Part shown: positions 15,343 through 23,492 of the stretch, in pieces
Numbering within the stretch: position 1 is the first letter of the stretch
Layout: every line of letters begins with the position of its first letter
Assembly: GCA_905208975.1 (NCBI GenBank)
Contig: CAJLRE010000009.1
Location: forward strand, 1-48,552
Source: an uncultured Collinsella sp.
Lineage (GTDB): Bacteria; Actinomycetota; Coriobacteriia; Coriobacteriales; Coriobacteriaceae
DNA: 48,552 bases
Direction of reading: 5' to 3'
Program-made: the position numbers and the translations under genes
Notes under the pieces: generated by a model
Seen by the model: only the letters and a program-made list of their open reading frames with translations
What the model was told of the DNA's origin: nothing
Databases searched by the model: none

Positions 15343-16110
15343 CTACTCGCCTGCCTTGACGACCATAGAGGCGAAGTCGGCAGCCTTGAGCGAAGCGCCG
15401 CCCACGAGGGCGCCGTCAACGTCAGGCTTGGCGACGAGCTCGGCAATGTTGCCGGGCTTAGCGGAACCACCGTACAGGACGCGGATACCGTCGGCGAGCT
15501 CCTCGCCGAACATCTCCTTGAGGGTCTCACGGATAGCGCCGCAGACCTCCTGAGCGTCCTCGGCGGTAGCGGTCTTGCCGGTGCCGATAGCCCAGATGGG
15601 CTCGTAGGCGACGACGACCTGCTTGGGGCAGGTGATCTCAAGACCAGCAAGGCCAGCCTTGACCTGGTTCACGACGTGCTCGACATAGGTGCCAGCCTCG
15701 CGGACCTCGAGGGACTCGCCGCAGCAGAAGACGGGAACAAGACCGGCGGCAACGAGGGCCTTGGCCTTCTTGTTCTGATCCTCGTCGGTCTCGTGGAAGT
15801 AGTCGCGACGCTCGGAGTGACCGATGATGCAGTAGGTGCAGCCAGCGGACTTGAGCATGTCGCAAGAGGACTCACCGGTGAAGGCACCCTTGGGCTCCCA
15901 GTACACGTTCTGAGCACCGAGGGCGATGGGGGCAGCCTGAATACGGTCATGAACCGTGGTGATGTCAATGGTCGGAGGGCAGACGAGCACCTCGACGCCA
16001 GCCGGAACCTCGGGCAGAGCCTGAGCCAGCTCGTCGGCGAGCTTGGCGGCCTCGGCGACGTCGTTGTTCATCTTCCAGTTACCAGCGATAAGAAGGGTGC
16101 GATTAGGCAT
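15343..16110 (-). CDS. tpiA: Triosephosphate isomerase
   Basis: A 255-residue TIM-barrel enzyme converting dihydroxyacetone phosphate and glyceraldehyde-3-phosphate. Visible landmarks: AGNWKMN near the N-terminus (substrate-binding Asn and Lys), catalytic His in IGHSERR, catalytic Glu in VVAYEPIWAIGTG, and the phosphate-binding loop VLYGGSAKPGN. The start ATG 16110 overlaps the pgk stop by eight bases (ATGCCTAA) and has GGAGG ten bases upstream. The upstream extension of the frame is antisense-free but lies within pgk and is not used. Confidence 0.97.
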   Translation of the reverse strand: MPNRTLLIAGNWKMNNDVAEAAKLADELAQALPEVPAGVEVLVCPPTIDITTVHDRIQAAPIALGAQNVYWEPKGAFTGESSCDMLKSAGCTYCIIGHSERRDYFHETDEDQNKKAKALVAAGLVPVFCCGESLEVREAGTYVEHVVNQVKAGLAGLEITCPKQVVVAYEPIWAIGTGKTATAEDAQEVCGAIRETLKEMFGEELADGIRVLYGGSAKPGNIAELVAKPDVDGALVGGASLKAADFASMVVKAGE

Positions 16111-17293
16111 CGAGAAGCGCCTCCACTCCGGGCAGGGCCTTACCCTCGACGAGCTCCATGGAAGCGCCACCACCGGTGGAGATCCAGCTCATCTTGTCGG
16201 CCAGGTTGAACTTGTTGACAGCCGCGACAGAGTCACCACCGCCGATGATCGAGGTGCAGTCGGCCTCGGCGACGGCCTCGGCGATAGCCTGGGTGCCGTG
16301 AGCGAAGTTGTCGAACTCGAAGACGCCCATGGGGCCGTTCCAGAACACGGTCTTGGCGCCCTTGACGGCCTCGGCGTAGAGCTCCTCGGTCTTGGGGCCG
16401 ATGTCCATGCCCTCACGATCGTCGGGGATAGCGTCGGAAGCGACAACCTCGGGGACAGCGTCCTCGCCAAAGTGATCGGCAACGCGGTTGTCGATGGGGA
16501 GCAGGATCTTGACGCCCTTCTCCTCGGCCTTCTTGAGCATCTCGCCGGCGCGCTCGACCCAGTCCTCTTCCTTGAGGGACTGACCGACGGTCAAGCCCTG
16601 AGCCAGGAAGAAGGTGTAGGCCATGCCGCCACCGATGATCAGGGTATCAGCGGAGTCGATGAGGTGATCGAGAACGCCGATCTTGGAGGAAACCTTGGAA
16701 CCGCCGACGATAGCGACGAAGGGGCGCTCGGGCTCGGCGAAGATGCCGGTCAGCGTGTCGACCTCCTTCTCGAGCAGGAAGCCGGCGACGGCAGGCAGGT
16801 AAGCGGCGGGGCCCACGACGGAACCCTGGGCGCGGTGAGCGGTGCCGAAGGCATCGAGAACGAAGACGTCACCATAGGAAGCGAGCTTCTTGGCGATCTC
16901 GGGATCGTTCTTCTTCTCACGCTTGTCAAAACGGACGTTCTCGAGAACGAGGACCTTGCCCGGCTCGACGGCGGCAACAGCCTCAGCAGCCTTCTCGCCG
17001 TAGGTGTCGGCGACAAAGGCAACATCGAGACCAGAGAGCTCAGCGAGCTTCTTGGCGACGGGCTCGAGGGACAGCTCGGGCTGGAAGCCGGTGCCATCGG
17101 GACGGCCGAGGTGGCTCATGAGGATGACGCGAGCGTTGTGCTCAACGAGGTAGTTGATGGTGGGCAGGGCAGCCTTGATGCGGGTGGTATCGCCAACGAC
17201 GCCATCCTTGATAGGCACGTTGAAGTCAACGCGGACGAGAACGCGCTTGCCGTCGACATCGATGTCGCGGACGGTCTTCTTGGTAAAGGCCAT
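16103..17293 (-). CDS. pgk: Phosphoglycerate kinase
   Basis: A 396-residue two-domain kinase that makes ATP from 1,3-bisphosphoglycerate. Landmarks: VLVRVDFNVPIKDG and HLGRPDG in the N-domain (phosphoglycerate site), GGSKVSSKIGVLDHL, and the C-domain nucleotide loops FWNGPMGVFE and IIGGGDSVAAVNK. The start ATG 17293 is the family start (MAFTKKTVRDI) with an AAAGG upstream. A strong terminator-like hairpin separates it from gap, so pgk-tpiA-gpmI may be expressed at a different level from gap. Confidence 0.97.
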   Translation of the reverse strand: MAFTKKTVRDIDVDGKRVLVRVDFNVPIKDGVVGDTTRIKAALPTINYLVEHNARVILMSHLGRPDGTGFQPELSLEPVAKKLAELSGLDVAFVADTYGEKAAEAVAAVEPGKVLVLENVRFDKREKKNDPEIAKKLASYGDVFVLDAFGTAHRAQGSVVGPAAYLPAVAGFLLEKEVDTLTGIFAEPERPFVAIVGGSKVSSKIGVLDHLIDSADTLIIGGGMAYTFFLAQGLTVGQSLKEEDWVERAGEMLKKAEEKGVKILLPIDNRVADHFGEDAVPEVVASDAIPDDREGMDIGPKTEELYAEAVKGAKTVFWNGPMGVFEFDNFAHGTQAIAEAVAEADCTSIIGGGDSVAAVNKFNLADKMSWISTGGGASMELVEGKALPGVEALLDA

Positions 17294-17349
17294 GTTTGCT
17301 TCTACCTTTCGTACGTGTCTGCCTCCCATTACGGCAGACGATTTCCTAT

Positions 17350-17395
17350 AAAAAGGGCGCGACCCTAGGGTGTAAGCCCTATGAGGCCGCGCCCT
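17350..17395 (-). terminator. Long hairpin between gap and pgk
   Basis: The 17-base arm 17354-17370 pairs with 17376-17395 with small bulges (AGGGCGCG-CCCTAGGG type) and is followed on the minus strand by TTTTTATAG. It should end most gap transcripts or set the gap:pgk ratio. Confidence 0.85.
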
Positions 17396-17433
17396 TCTTT
17401 AGACGCTCAACGAGCTATTCGCTAAAAGCTAAA

Positions 17434-18459
17434 TTAAGCAACGAACTTCTCGAAGTACTTGATGGTGCGGACCATCTGAGAGGTGTAGGAGTTCTCGTTG
17501 TCGTACCAAGAGGTGACCTGAACGAGGGTCTGGCCGTTGCCGAGGTCAGAGCACATGGTCTGAGTGGCGTCGAAGATGGAGCCGTGGGTCTCGCCGATGA
17601 TGTCGGTGGAGACGATGTCGTCCTCGTTGTAACCGAAGGTCTCGGAGATGGTGGAAGCGTAGGCCTTCATAGCGGCGTTGACCTCGTCGACGGTGACCTT
17701 CTTGTCAACGACAGCGTAGAGGTTGGTGATGGAGCCGGTCGGCGTCGGGACGCGCTGGGCGGCACCGATGAGCTTACCGTTGAGCTCGGGGAGAACCAGG
17801 CCGATAGCCTTGGCAGCACCGGTGGTGTTGGGGACGATGTTGACGGCGCAGGCGCGGCTACGACGCTTGTTGCCCTTGCGCTGCGGGCCGTCGAGCGGCA
17901 TCTGGTCGCCGGTCCAGGCGTGAATGGTGGTCATGATGCCGGACACGATGGGAGCGAAGTCGTTCAGACCCTTGGCCATCGGGGCGAGGCAGTTGGTGGT
18001 GCAGGAAGCAGCGGAGATGATGTTGTCCTCAGCGGTCAGCGTCTCGTGGTTGACGTTGTACACGATGGTGGGCAGATCGCTGCCGGCCGGAGCGGAGATG
18101 ACGACCTTCTTGGCGCCAGCGTTGATGTGGGCCTGAGCCTTAGCCTTGCTGGTGTAGAAGCCGGTGCACTCGAGAACGACGTCGACGTCGAGGTCGCCCC
18201 AAGGCAGGTTGTTGGCGTCGGCCTCCTTGTAGATCTTGATCTCCTTGCCGTCAACGGTGATGGAATCCTCGCCAGCAACGACCTCGTGATCGCGAGCGTA
18301 GTTGCCCTGCGTGGAGTCGTACTTCAGCAGGTAAGCGAGCATATCGGGAGAGGTGAGGTCGTTGATAGCGACGATCTCGGAGCCCTCATGACCGAACATC
18401 TGACGGAAAGCCAGACGACCGATGCGACCGAAGCCGTTAATAGCAACCTTTACTGCCAT
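17434..18459 (-). CDS. gap: Glyceraldehyde-3-phosphate dehydrogenase
   Basis: A 341-residue NAD-dependent enzyme oxidising glyceraldehyde-3-phosphate. The Rossmann start is VKVAINGFGRIGRLAFRQM and the catalytic cysteine is Cys153 in SAASCTTNCLAP; the catalytic His lies in TTIHAWTGDQ. The variant segments LIGAAQRVPTPTGS and SYTSQMVRTIKYF resemble, from memory, the streptococcal/firmicute type more than typical actinobacterial GapA. The start ATG 18459 has AAAGGAGA upstream; the frame extends 34 codons further but without RBS. Its own promoter and hairpin terminator suggest expression as a highly abundant monocistronic unit. Confidence 0.97.
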   Translation of the reverse strand: MAVKVAINGFGRIGRLAFRQMFGHEGSEIVAINDLTSPDMLAYLLKYDSTQGNYARDHEVVAGEDSITVDGKEIKIYKEADANNLPWGDLDVDVVLECTGFYTSKAKAQAHINAGAKKVVISAPAGSDLPTIVYNVNHETLTAEDNIISAASCTTNCLAPMAKGLNDFAPIVSGIMTTIHAWTGDQMPLDGPQRKGNKRRSRACAVNIVPNTTGAAKAIGLVLPELNGKLIGAAQRVPTPTGSITNLYAVVDKKVTVDEVNAAMKAYASTISETFGYNEDDIVSTDIIGETHGSIFDATQTMCSDLGNGQTLVQVTSWYDNENSYTSQMVRTIKYFEKFVA

Positions 18460-18531
18460 TGTGTCTCCTTTCGTAAGGCCCCCGCAAGCTACAGCGCCCG
18501 CCGTTGAGGCCCACAAACTAACCACTCGCCT

Positions 18532-18577
18532 AATATACCTTTTTTTTGACTTGAATTTCACGAGAATGCTCGAAATT
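18532..18577 (-). promoter_or_regulatory. Candidate gap promoter with overlapping dyad
   Basis: A -10-like TATATT (18532-18537) lies about 70 bases before gap. An imperfect dyad, with CGAG/CTCG core (18561-18572) and AATTT/AAATT flanks, covers the expected -35 position, for which only a weak hexamer is seen. It could bind a regulator. Confidence 0.35.
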
Positions 18578-18593
18578 GAAAATCAAATTTATG

Positions 18594-18607
18594 TTAAAAC
18601 GTTTTAA
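18594..18607. promoter_or_regulatory. Palindrome TTAAAACGTTTTAA, LacI/CcpA-like operator candidate
   Basis: A perfect 14-bp palindrome with central CG lies about 55 bases upstream of the candidate gap -10. The shape is that of LacI-family operators such as cre sites. A related core AAACGTTT occurs upstream of the sialic acid operon (31233-31240). Confidence 0.4.
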
Positions 18608-18652
18608 AGAATAAAATAGCAGCTAAATCCGTATATACGTCAATACTTTAAA

Positions 18653-19582
18653 CTACTTGTTTGCTTCAATGAGCTTTTCAAGCCTCAAAACTCGATGGTA
18701 GAGGGCCGACTTCGACAAGGGAGGGTCAGCCATCTCCCCTAAATCACGCAGCGACAGATCGGGATAGCGCTCGCGCAGGTCGCAAAAGACCGCCAAGGCA
18801 TCCGGAAGCGCATCGCGAAGGCCGCGCTGCTCGAGCTCATCGATAAGCGCAAGCTGATGTTGGGCAGCACCGGCGCTTCTGGTCTGGTTGGCGAGCTCGG
18901 CGTTCACGCGACGGTTCACATCGTTCTTAACCAACTTGACCGCGCGCGCCTCCTCAATCTCGGCAACGCTGCGCTTGGCACCAATCAGCTTTAATAAATG
19001 CTCGATTTCCTCGGCGCTCTTAATGTACACGGCATATGACCCCCGCCGCGCATTAACACGAGCATGGACCCCAATCTGCCCCAACAGGTCGCAAAGCCCC
19101 TTGGCATATTGCTCGCCCTGCACCGCGATCTCCAAATGAAAATCGCCGCGTGGATCGGCCACGAAGCCGCCCGCGATGAGCGCGCCGCGGATGTAGGCAA
19201 GCCTGCAGCAGGGACGGGCAACGATGTGTCGGGGAACACCAGCAACGAGCCCTCCCCTGCGGTCTAGAATGCCCAGCAGCACCAGAGCCTTGTCCAGGTC
19301 GGGTTGATCGGGCAGGGTAATGAGATAGTTACGGACCTTATGCAAGACCGATTTACGAACGGTGAATTCCGTTTTGAGCTTAAGGATGCGATGCGTCAGC
19401 GTGATCATCGTGCGCGCGACGGCTCCCGTCTCGGTCGCGACCGTCAAACGATACCGCCCGGAGCCGGCCAACGAAAGCGTACCGCTCACACGCGTCAGGG
19501 CGGCAAGCGTCGACAAATCGCAGTATTCACATTCGGGTTCGCAGCGCGCAAGCTCGTCGCGCACCTCAGCGGTAAACGACAT
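18653..19582 (-). CDS. whiA: WhiA, sporulation/cell-division type DNA-binding regulator
   Basis: A 309-residue protein with a diverged LAGLIDADG homing-endonuclease fold in the first two thirds (RVSGTLSLAG; AYIRGALIAGGFVADPR) and a C-terminal helix-turn-helix (LSLRDLGEMADPPLSKSALYHRVLRLEKL). In Streptomyces WhiA activates division genes during sporulation; in non-sporulating Gram-positives it affects division and chromosome segregation. Six bases separate it from rapZ upstream. The usual neighbour yvcK, often between rapZ and whiA, is not present here. Confidence 0.95.
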   Translation of the reverse strand: MSFTAEVRDELARCEPECEYCDLSTLAALTRVSGTLSLAGSGRYRLTVATETGAVARTMITLTHRILKLKTEFTVRKSVLHKVRNYLITLPDQPDLDKALVLLGILDRRGGLVAGVPRHIVARPCCRLAYIRGALIAGGFVADPRGDFHLEIAVQGEQYAKGLCDLLGQIGVHARVNARRGSYAVYIKSAEEIEHLLKLIGAKRSVAEIEEARAVKLVKNDVNRRVNAELANQTRSAGAAQHQLALIDELEQRGLRDALPDALAVFCDLRERYPDLSLRDLGEMADPPLSKSALYHRVLRLEKLIEANK

Positions 19583-19588
19583 GCAGGC

Positions 19589-20509
19589 CTATGCCTTCGT
19601 GTTGGCGCGCGACAGGTCGCGGTGGGAGATGCTCACGTGATACTGGGCGCCTTCCAGGTAACGGGCCGTGGCCTCGGCAATGGCGACGCTACGGTGCTGT
19701 CCGCCCGTGCAGCCGATGGCGATAGAAAGCTGCGGCTTACCCTCCGCGATATAGCCCGGCATCACCGTATCGAGCAGCTGCGTCCAGGCCTTCCAGAACT
19801 CCTGGGTCTTGGGATGGTCCAGAACAAAGTCGGAGACTTTCTTATCGAGACCGGTCATGGTACGCATCTCGGGATCGTAAAACGGATTGGGCAGGAAGCG
19901 AACGTCGATCATAATGTCCGCCTCGACGGGCATACCGTGCTTAAAGCCAAACGAGAACACGTGAACGTCCATGAGCTGCTGGTCGGACAACTCGGAGAAC
20001 GCCATGCGCAATTTGTTGCGCAGGGCAGAGGTGCGCAGGCGGCTCGTGTCGATAATCATATCGGCTCGATCGCGCACGCCCTGCAGCTGAAGGCGCTCGC
20101 GCTGAATGGCATCGGCCGTAGTCTCCCCCGGCTTGGCAATGGGATGACGGCGGCGATTTTCGCTGTAGCGACGAATCAGCACCTCGTCAGAAGCCTCCAG
20201 GAACACGATGTCGCAGCTCATCTCGCGCTCTTCGAGCGCGGCGACCGCATCGAGCAACTCGTCAAACAGTCCCTGGCTACGCAAATCGCAGGTGACGGCG
20301 AGATGCCTGCCCACGCCCGTATTGATGCCGACGAGCTCGGCAAGCTGGGCGATGAGACGCGGAGGTAGGTTATCAATGCAAAAATAGCCCATGTCCTCGA
20401 ACACGTGCATGGCCTGTGTGCGGCCCGATCCGGACATTCCGGTGATGATGACGATATCGGGGATGCGCTCCGAGCGCTCCGCCGCATCCATGGCATCTCC
20501 CTTTTGCAT
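19589..20509 (-). CDS. rapZ: RapZ (YvcJ) family nucleotide-binding protein
   Basis: A 306-residue P-loop protein. The N-domain has a Walker A-like GMSGSGRTQAM with Arg in place of the usual Lys, and the DNLPPRLI segment; the C-domain has FSFGFKHGMPVEADIMIDVRFLPNPF and the signature CTGGQHRSVAIAE. In E. coli RapZ steers degradation of the GlmZ sRNA in response to glucosamine-6-phosphate; in Gram-positives the role is less clear. The start ATG 20509 has GGAGG six bases upstream; an in-frame ATG at 20491 with its own AGGGAGA is a fair alternative. A link to amino-sugar metabolism is notable given the adjacent sialic acid genes, but this is inference. Confidence 0.94.
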   Translation of the reverse strand: MQKGDAMDAAERSERIPDIVIITGMSGSGRTQAMHVFEDMGYFCIDNLPPRLIAQLAELVGINTGVGRHLAVTCDLRSQGLFDELLDAVAALEEREMSCDIVFLEASDEVLIRRYSENRRRHPIAKPGETTADAIQRERLQLQGVRDRADMIIDTSRLRTSALRNKLRMAFSELSDQQLMDVHVFSFGFKHGMPVEADIMIDVRFLPNPFYDPEMRTMTGLDKKVSDFVLDHPKTQEFWKAWTQLLDTVMPGYIAEGKPQLSIAIGCTGGQHRSVAIAEATARYLEGAQYHVSISHRDLSRANTKA

Positions 20510-20520
20510 GTGCTGCCTCC

Positions 20521-20559
20521 CAAAAACAAGCGCGGGACCCAGCAACCCGGATCCCGCGC
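20521..20559 (-). terminator. Terminator of the sialic acid operon
   Basis: A strong stem (GCGCGGGA 20530-20537 with TCCCGCGC 20552-20559, extended by CC/GG pairs) is followed on the minus strand by TTGTTTTTG. It lies between nanE and rapZ and marks the 3' end of the island. Confidence 0.8.
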
Positions 20560-20610
20560 GGTCAATTGCCTATATTGAGTATACCGCCCCGAGCGGATAC
20601 GAGGCCTGTC

Positions 20611-21297
20611 TTACGCCTCAAGCGCAGCCTTGAACCAACTCGTAATACTCGTGGGGTGCGTGATGGCGGTGCCGACGACAACGGCCCAGGCGCCAGCATC
20701 GATCGCAGCGCGAGCCTCCTCGGGCGTGTGCACGCGGCCCTCGCAGATGATGGGAAGACCGGGGAATTCCTCGGTCGCCTGACGCAGGAGTGGCAGGTCG
20801 GGGCCATCGGCCATGGTGCAGTCGATGGCGGCGACGCCGTGAGAAAGCGTGGTGGATACCAGGTCAAAGCCCATATCAACCGCACGGCGAATGTCCTCGA
20901 TGGTGGCACAATCCGCCATCAGGAGCACACCCTCCTCGTGCAGCGGACGGAAGGTGTCCTCGACGGTCTTGCCATCGGGACGCGGACGATCGGTGGCATC
21001 GATCGCCACGATATCGGCACCCGCGGCAACGCAGGCGCGAGCGTGACGCAGCGTCGGCGTGATGTAAACGCCCTCGTGCCCATCCTTCCACAGGCCGATA
21101 ACAGGAACCTCACAGCGACCCTTAATGGCGGCAATGTCGGCAAGGCCCTGACAGCGAATGGCGGCGGCGCCGCCAAGCTCGCAAGCGCGAGACATTTGAG
21201 CCATGGTCTCGGGCGTACGAAGCGGCTCGCCCATATACGCCTGAACGCTCACGACGAGCTTGCCCTTCAGGGATTGAATCAAAGGATCGACGGTCAT
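20611..21297 (-). CDS. nanE: N-acetylmannosamine-6-phosphate 2-epimerase
   Basis: A 228-residue TIM-barrel enzyme that converts N-acetylmannosamine-6-phosphate to N-acetylglucosamine-6-phosphate, the third step of sialic acid catabolism. Landmarks: LVVSVQAYMGEPL, AIRCQGLADI, PVIGLWKDGH, the catalytic Lys/Asp region IVAIDATDRPRPDG and ADCATIEDIRRA, and the phosphate loop CEGRVHTPEEARAAIDAGAWAVVVGTAI. The length is typical. It is the last gene of the operon, downstream of the ROK kinase, with a hairpin in between. Confidence 0.95.
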   Translation of the reverse strand: MTVDPLIQSLKGKLVVSVQAYMGEPLRTPETMAQMSRACELGGAAAIRCQGLADIAAIKGRCEVPVIGLWKDGHEGVYITPTLRHARACVAAGADIVAIDATDRPRPDGKTVEDTFRPLHEEGVLLMADCATIEDIRRAVDMGFDLVSTTLSHGVAAIDCTMADGPDLPLLRQATEEFPGLPIICEGRVHTPEEARAAIDAGAWAVVVGTAITHPTSITSWFKAALEA

Positions 21298-21321
21298 AAG
21301 GCTGCAACCTTTCTCAGAACA

Positions 21322-21350
21322 GCCTCCCGAGGCGTGTTGTCTCGGGAGGC
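21322..21350 (-). terminator. Hairpin between kinase gene and nanE
   Basis: A 10-bp perfect stem GCCTCCCGAG/CTCGGGAGGC (21322-21331 with 21341-21350) lacks a T-run after it on the minus strand. It is probably an mRNA stability or attenuation element inside the operon. Confidence 0.55.
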
Positions 21351-21367
21351 TCCTACAGCAGATACGT

Positions 21368-22333
21368 TTACTTCAAAGAGGCAAGAAGATGCTCAGCGGC
21401 ACCGATGAGCGGAGCATCGCCCTCCAGAGAACCGATGAGGATCGGCGTGTCCTGAAGCGGATCGAGCGCCTGGCTGGCATAGCCCTCGTGCACCGAATCC
21501 TTCCACGTCTGCGAACGCCAATCGGGACCTTGGTGAATCACACCGCCCGAAAGCACGATGACCTCCGGGTCAAGGATATTGGCAAGCGAGCCCAAGCTGG
21601 CGCCCAGCGCAAAGCCGGCGTCATGGATGACCTCGGTCGCCTTTGCGTCGCCAGCACGACACAGGTCGTTCACGTCGCGACCGACCGAAGGACGGCTGGG
21701 GTCAACTCGACCGAAGCGTTCGTCGTACATACGGCCAATCGAGGTGCCCGAAGCAACAGACTCCAGATGGCCGGAACGCCCGCAGGCGCAGGGAATGCCG
21801 GCGGCAGCCGAGCACTCGATGTGGCCCATATGGCCAGCAGCACCATGAAAGCCCTGCATCACGCGGCCGTTCTCGACATATGCGCCACCGATGCCCGTAC
21901 CGATGCCCAGGCACAAGACGGAGAACTTGCCCTTGCCGACGCCCCAGTGGGCCTCCCCCAGAGCATGAGCCTGCACGTCGCCCACAACGGCAACGGGAAG
22001 ACCAAGGTCCTCGCGCAGACGCGGCCCCAACTGAACGCCGGACCAGCCGGGCATGATCTCATTGGCATACGCAATGGCGCCCGTCTTGGGATCGACGACG
22101 CCTGCGGCACCGATACCGACACCGAGAACCTCGACATCGGGATTCGCCTCGAGAGCGGCCTTGATAGACGCCTCGATACGCTGGAAGACGGCCTCGCCGC
22201 CCTCCTGGGCCTCTGTGGGAACCTCGGCCTCAAAAACGGGATGGGGCACACTACCGTCAGCCGGGTACTCCATGATGGCAGTCGCAATTTTAGTTCCGCC
22301 GATATCGACAGAGCAGACGTACTTGTTCTCCAT
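21368..22333 (-). CDS. nanK: ROK-family sugar kinase, probable N-acetylmannosamine kinase
   Basis: A 321-residue ROK kinase. The N-terminal phosphate motif is CSVDIGGTKIATAIM, the catalytic Asp lies in VAVVGDVQAHALGE, and the zinc-binding ROK signature is HIECSAAAGIPCACGRSGHLE. Next to nanE and a NanA-type lyase, it most likely phosphorylates N-acetylmannosamine at C6. ROK enzymes for glucose or N-acetylglucosamine look similar, so the substrate is assigned from context. The start ATG 22333 has AAGGAGA upstream. A long palindrome fills the space to the lyase gene. Confidence 0.85.
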   Translation of the reverse strand: MENKYVCSVDIGGTKIATAIMEYPADGSVPHPVFEAEVPTEAQEGGEAVFQRIEASIKAALEANPDVEVLGVGIGAAGVVDPKTGAIAYANEIMPGWSGVQLGPRLREDLGLPVAVVGDVQAHALGEAHWGVGKGKFSVLCLGIGTGIGGAYVENGRVMQGFHGAAGHMGHIECSAAAGIPCACGRSGHLESVASGTSIGRMYDERFGRVDPSRPSVGRDVNDLCRAGDAKATEVIHDAGFALGASLGSLANILDPEVIVLSGGVIHQGPDWRSQTWKDSVHEGYASQALDPLQDTPILIGSLEGDAPLIGAAEHLLASLK

Positions 22334-22404
22334 GTCGCTCTCCTTCGGAGATAAAAACAACTACAGGAAATGAGGGCAGAATTATCGCCACAGGTTGATA
22401 AAGG

Positions 22405-22500
22405 TTTCCCAGGTGCCCGAGGTTGGGGTGAAAGTGGTCGGGCGTTGACCTAATGGGTCACGCCCGACCACTTGAGCCCCAAGATCGGGTGCCTGGGGAA
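22405..22500. repeat. Long imperfect palindrome inside the sialic acid operon
   Basis: About 96 bases fold back around the tip TGACC-TAAT-GGGTCA. The inner arm AAGTGGTCGGGCG pairs perfectly with CGCCCGACCACTT, and the outer arm CCCAGGTGCCCGAGGTTGGGG pairs imperfectly with the right arm. The right arm CAAGATCGGGTGCCTGGGG is almost the same as in the palindrome at 2473-2578. It separates the lyase gene from the kinase gene, starting three bases after the lyase stop. Confidence 0.7.
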
Positions 22501-22503
22501 GCT

Positions 22504-23424
22504 TTACAGGAGACCGTTGTCCTGGAGGACCTTCCTAATAGCCTCGACGTTCTCGCCGGTCATGGCCTTCACCGGGCGCGGCATGGTCGGGCTGTCGAAG
22601 ATGCCCATGAGGTTCATAGCGGTCTTGAAGGCGCCGACGCCACCGGCATAGCCCTGGACGCCCGAGGTGACGTCCCAGATGTGCGAAATCTCATTGAGGC
22701 GATCCTGCTCGGCCTTGACGGTAGCCCAGTCGCCGGCCTGAGCGGCCTTCCACTGGCGCACGTAGCCCTCGGGCTCAACGTTGGCAAGGCCCGGGACAGA
22801 GCCGTCGGCGCCACCGAGGTAAGCGCCGTCGACAACGACCTCGTGACCGGTGAGGATGCTCATCGGATGGCCATTCTTCTCGTTCTCCTGAACGAGGTAG
22901 CGGAACGAGATGTCATCACCCGAGGAATCCTTGACGCCAGCAAGGACGCCCTCGGCGCCGAGCTTGGCAAGGAGCTTCCAGGGGAGCTTGGTGTGAACGC
23001 ACACGGGAATGTCATAGGCAAAGATGGGCAGGTCGAGCTCCTCGTGCAGGATGCGGAAGTGCTCCTCGACCTCGGTCATGCCCTGCAGGGCATAGAACGG
23101 GCAGGTGGCGACAAGCGCATCGGCGCCCAGCTCCTGAGCGACCTTACCGTGCTCGATCATGCGCTCGGTCTCGGTATCGATGATGCCGACCAGGACGGGC
23201 ACGCGGTGGTCGACGATACGAACGGCCTCGGCGATGATCTGGCGACGACGCTCATCGGTGGAGAAAACGACCTCGCCCGAAGAGCCCAGGAAGAACAGGC
23301 CATCGACGCCGGCATCGATCATGCGGTTGATGCTGCGCTCAAAGGAGGCAACGTCGAGCTGGTGGTCTTCGGTATCGGGAACAACGACGGGAGGGATAAC
23401 GCCGGTGAATTTCTGAGTTGCCAC
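22504..23424 (-). CDS. nanA: Dihydrodipicolinate synthase-family aldolase, probable N-acetylneuraminate lyase
   Basis: A 306-residue class I aldolase of the DapA/NanA superfamily. The Schiff-base lysine is in VLAGVKDSSGD, the catalytic tyrosine in IFAYDIPV, and the carboxylate-binding loop reads FLGSSGEVVFST (E. coli NanA has GSTGE). Position between nanK, nanE and a sialic-acid-type ABC importer points to cleavage of N-acetylneuraminate to pyruvate and N-acetylmannosamine. Other pyruvate aldolases of the family cannot be excluded by motif alone. The start is GTG 23424, with AGGAGA five bases upstream; the longer frame has no RBS and the protein then has the family length. Confidence 0.82.
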   Translation of the reverse strand: MATQKFTGVIPPVVVPDTEDHQLDVASFERSINRMIDAGVDGLFFLGSSGEVVFSTDERRRQIIAEAVRIVDHRVPVLVGIIDTETERMIEHGKVAQELGADALVATCPFYALQGMTEVEEHFRILHEELDLPIFAYDIPVCVHTKLPWKLLAKLGAEGVLAGVKDSSGDDISFRYLVQENEKNGHPMSILTGHEVVVDGAYLGGADGSVPGLANVEPEGYVRQWKAAQAGDWATVKAEQDRLNEISHIWDVTSGVQGYAGGVGAFKTAMNLMGIFDSPTMPRPVKAMTGENVEAIRKVLQDNGLL

Positions 23425-23492
23425 AAGAATCTCCTTAGTTGTCTGGCGGGCGGCCCTATGCCACCCACTCTTGTTGGCAGTGTCCAGGCCGT

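Noticed and set aside
20530..20559. Could be a riboswitch or leader of rapZ
   Set aside because: A simple GC stem followed by a T-run just after nanE fits a terminator; no further conserved fold was recognised.
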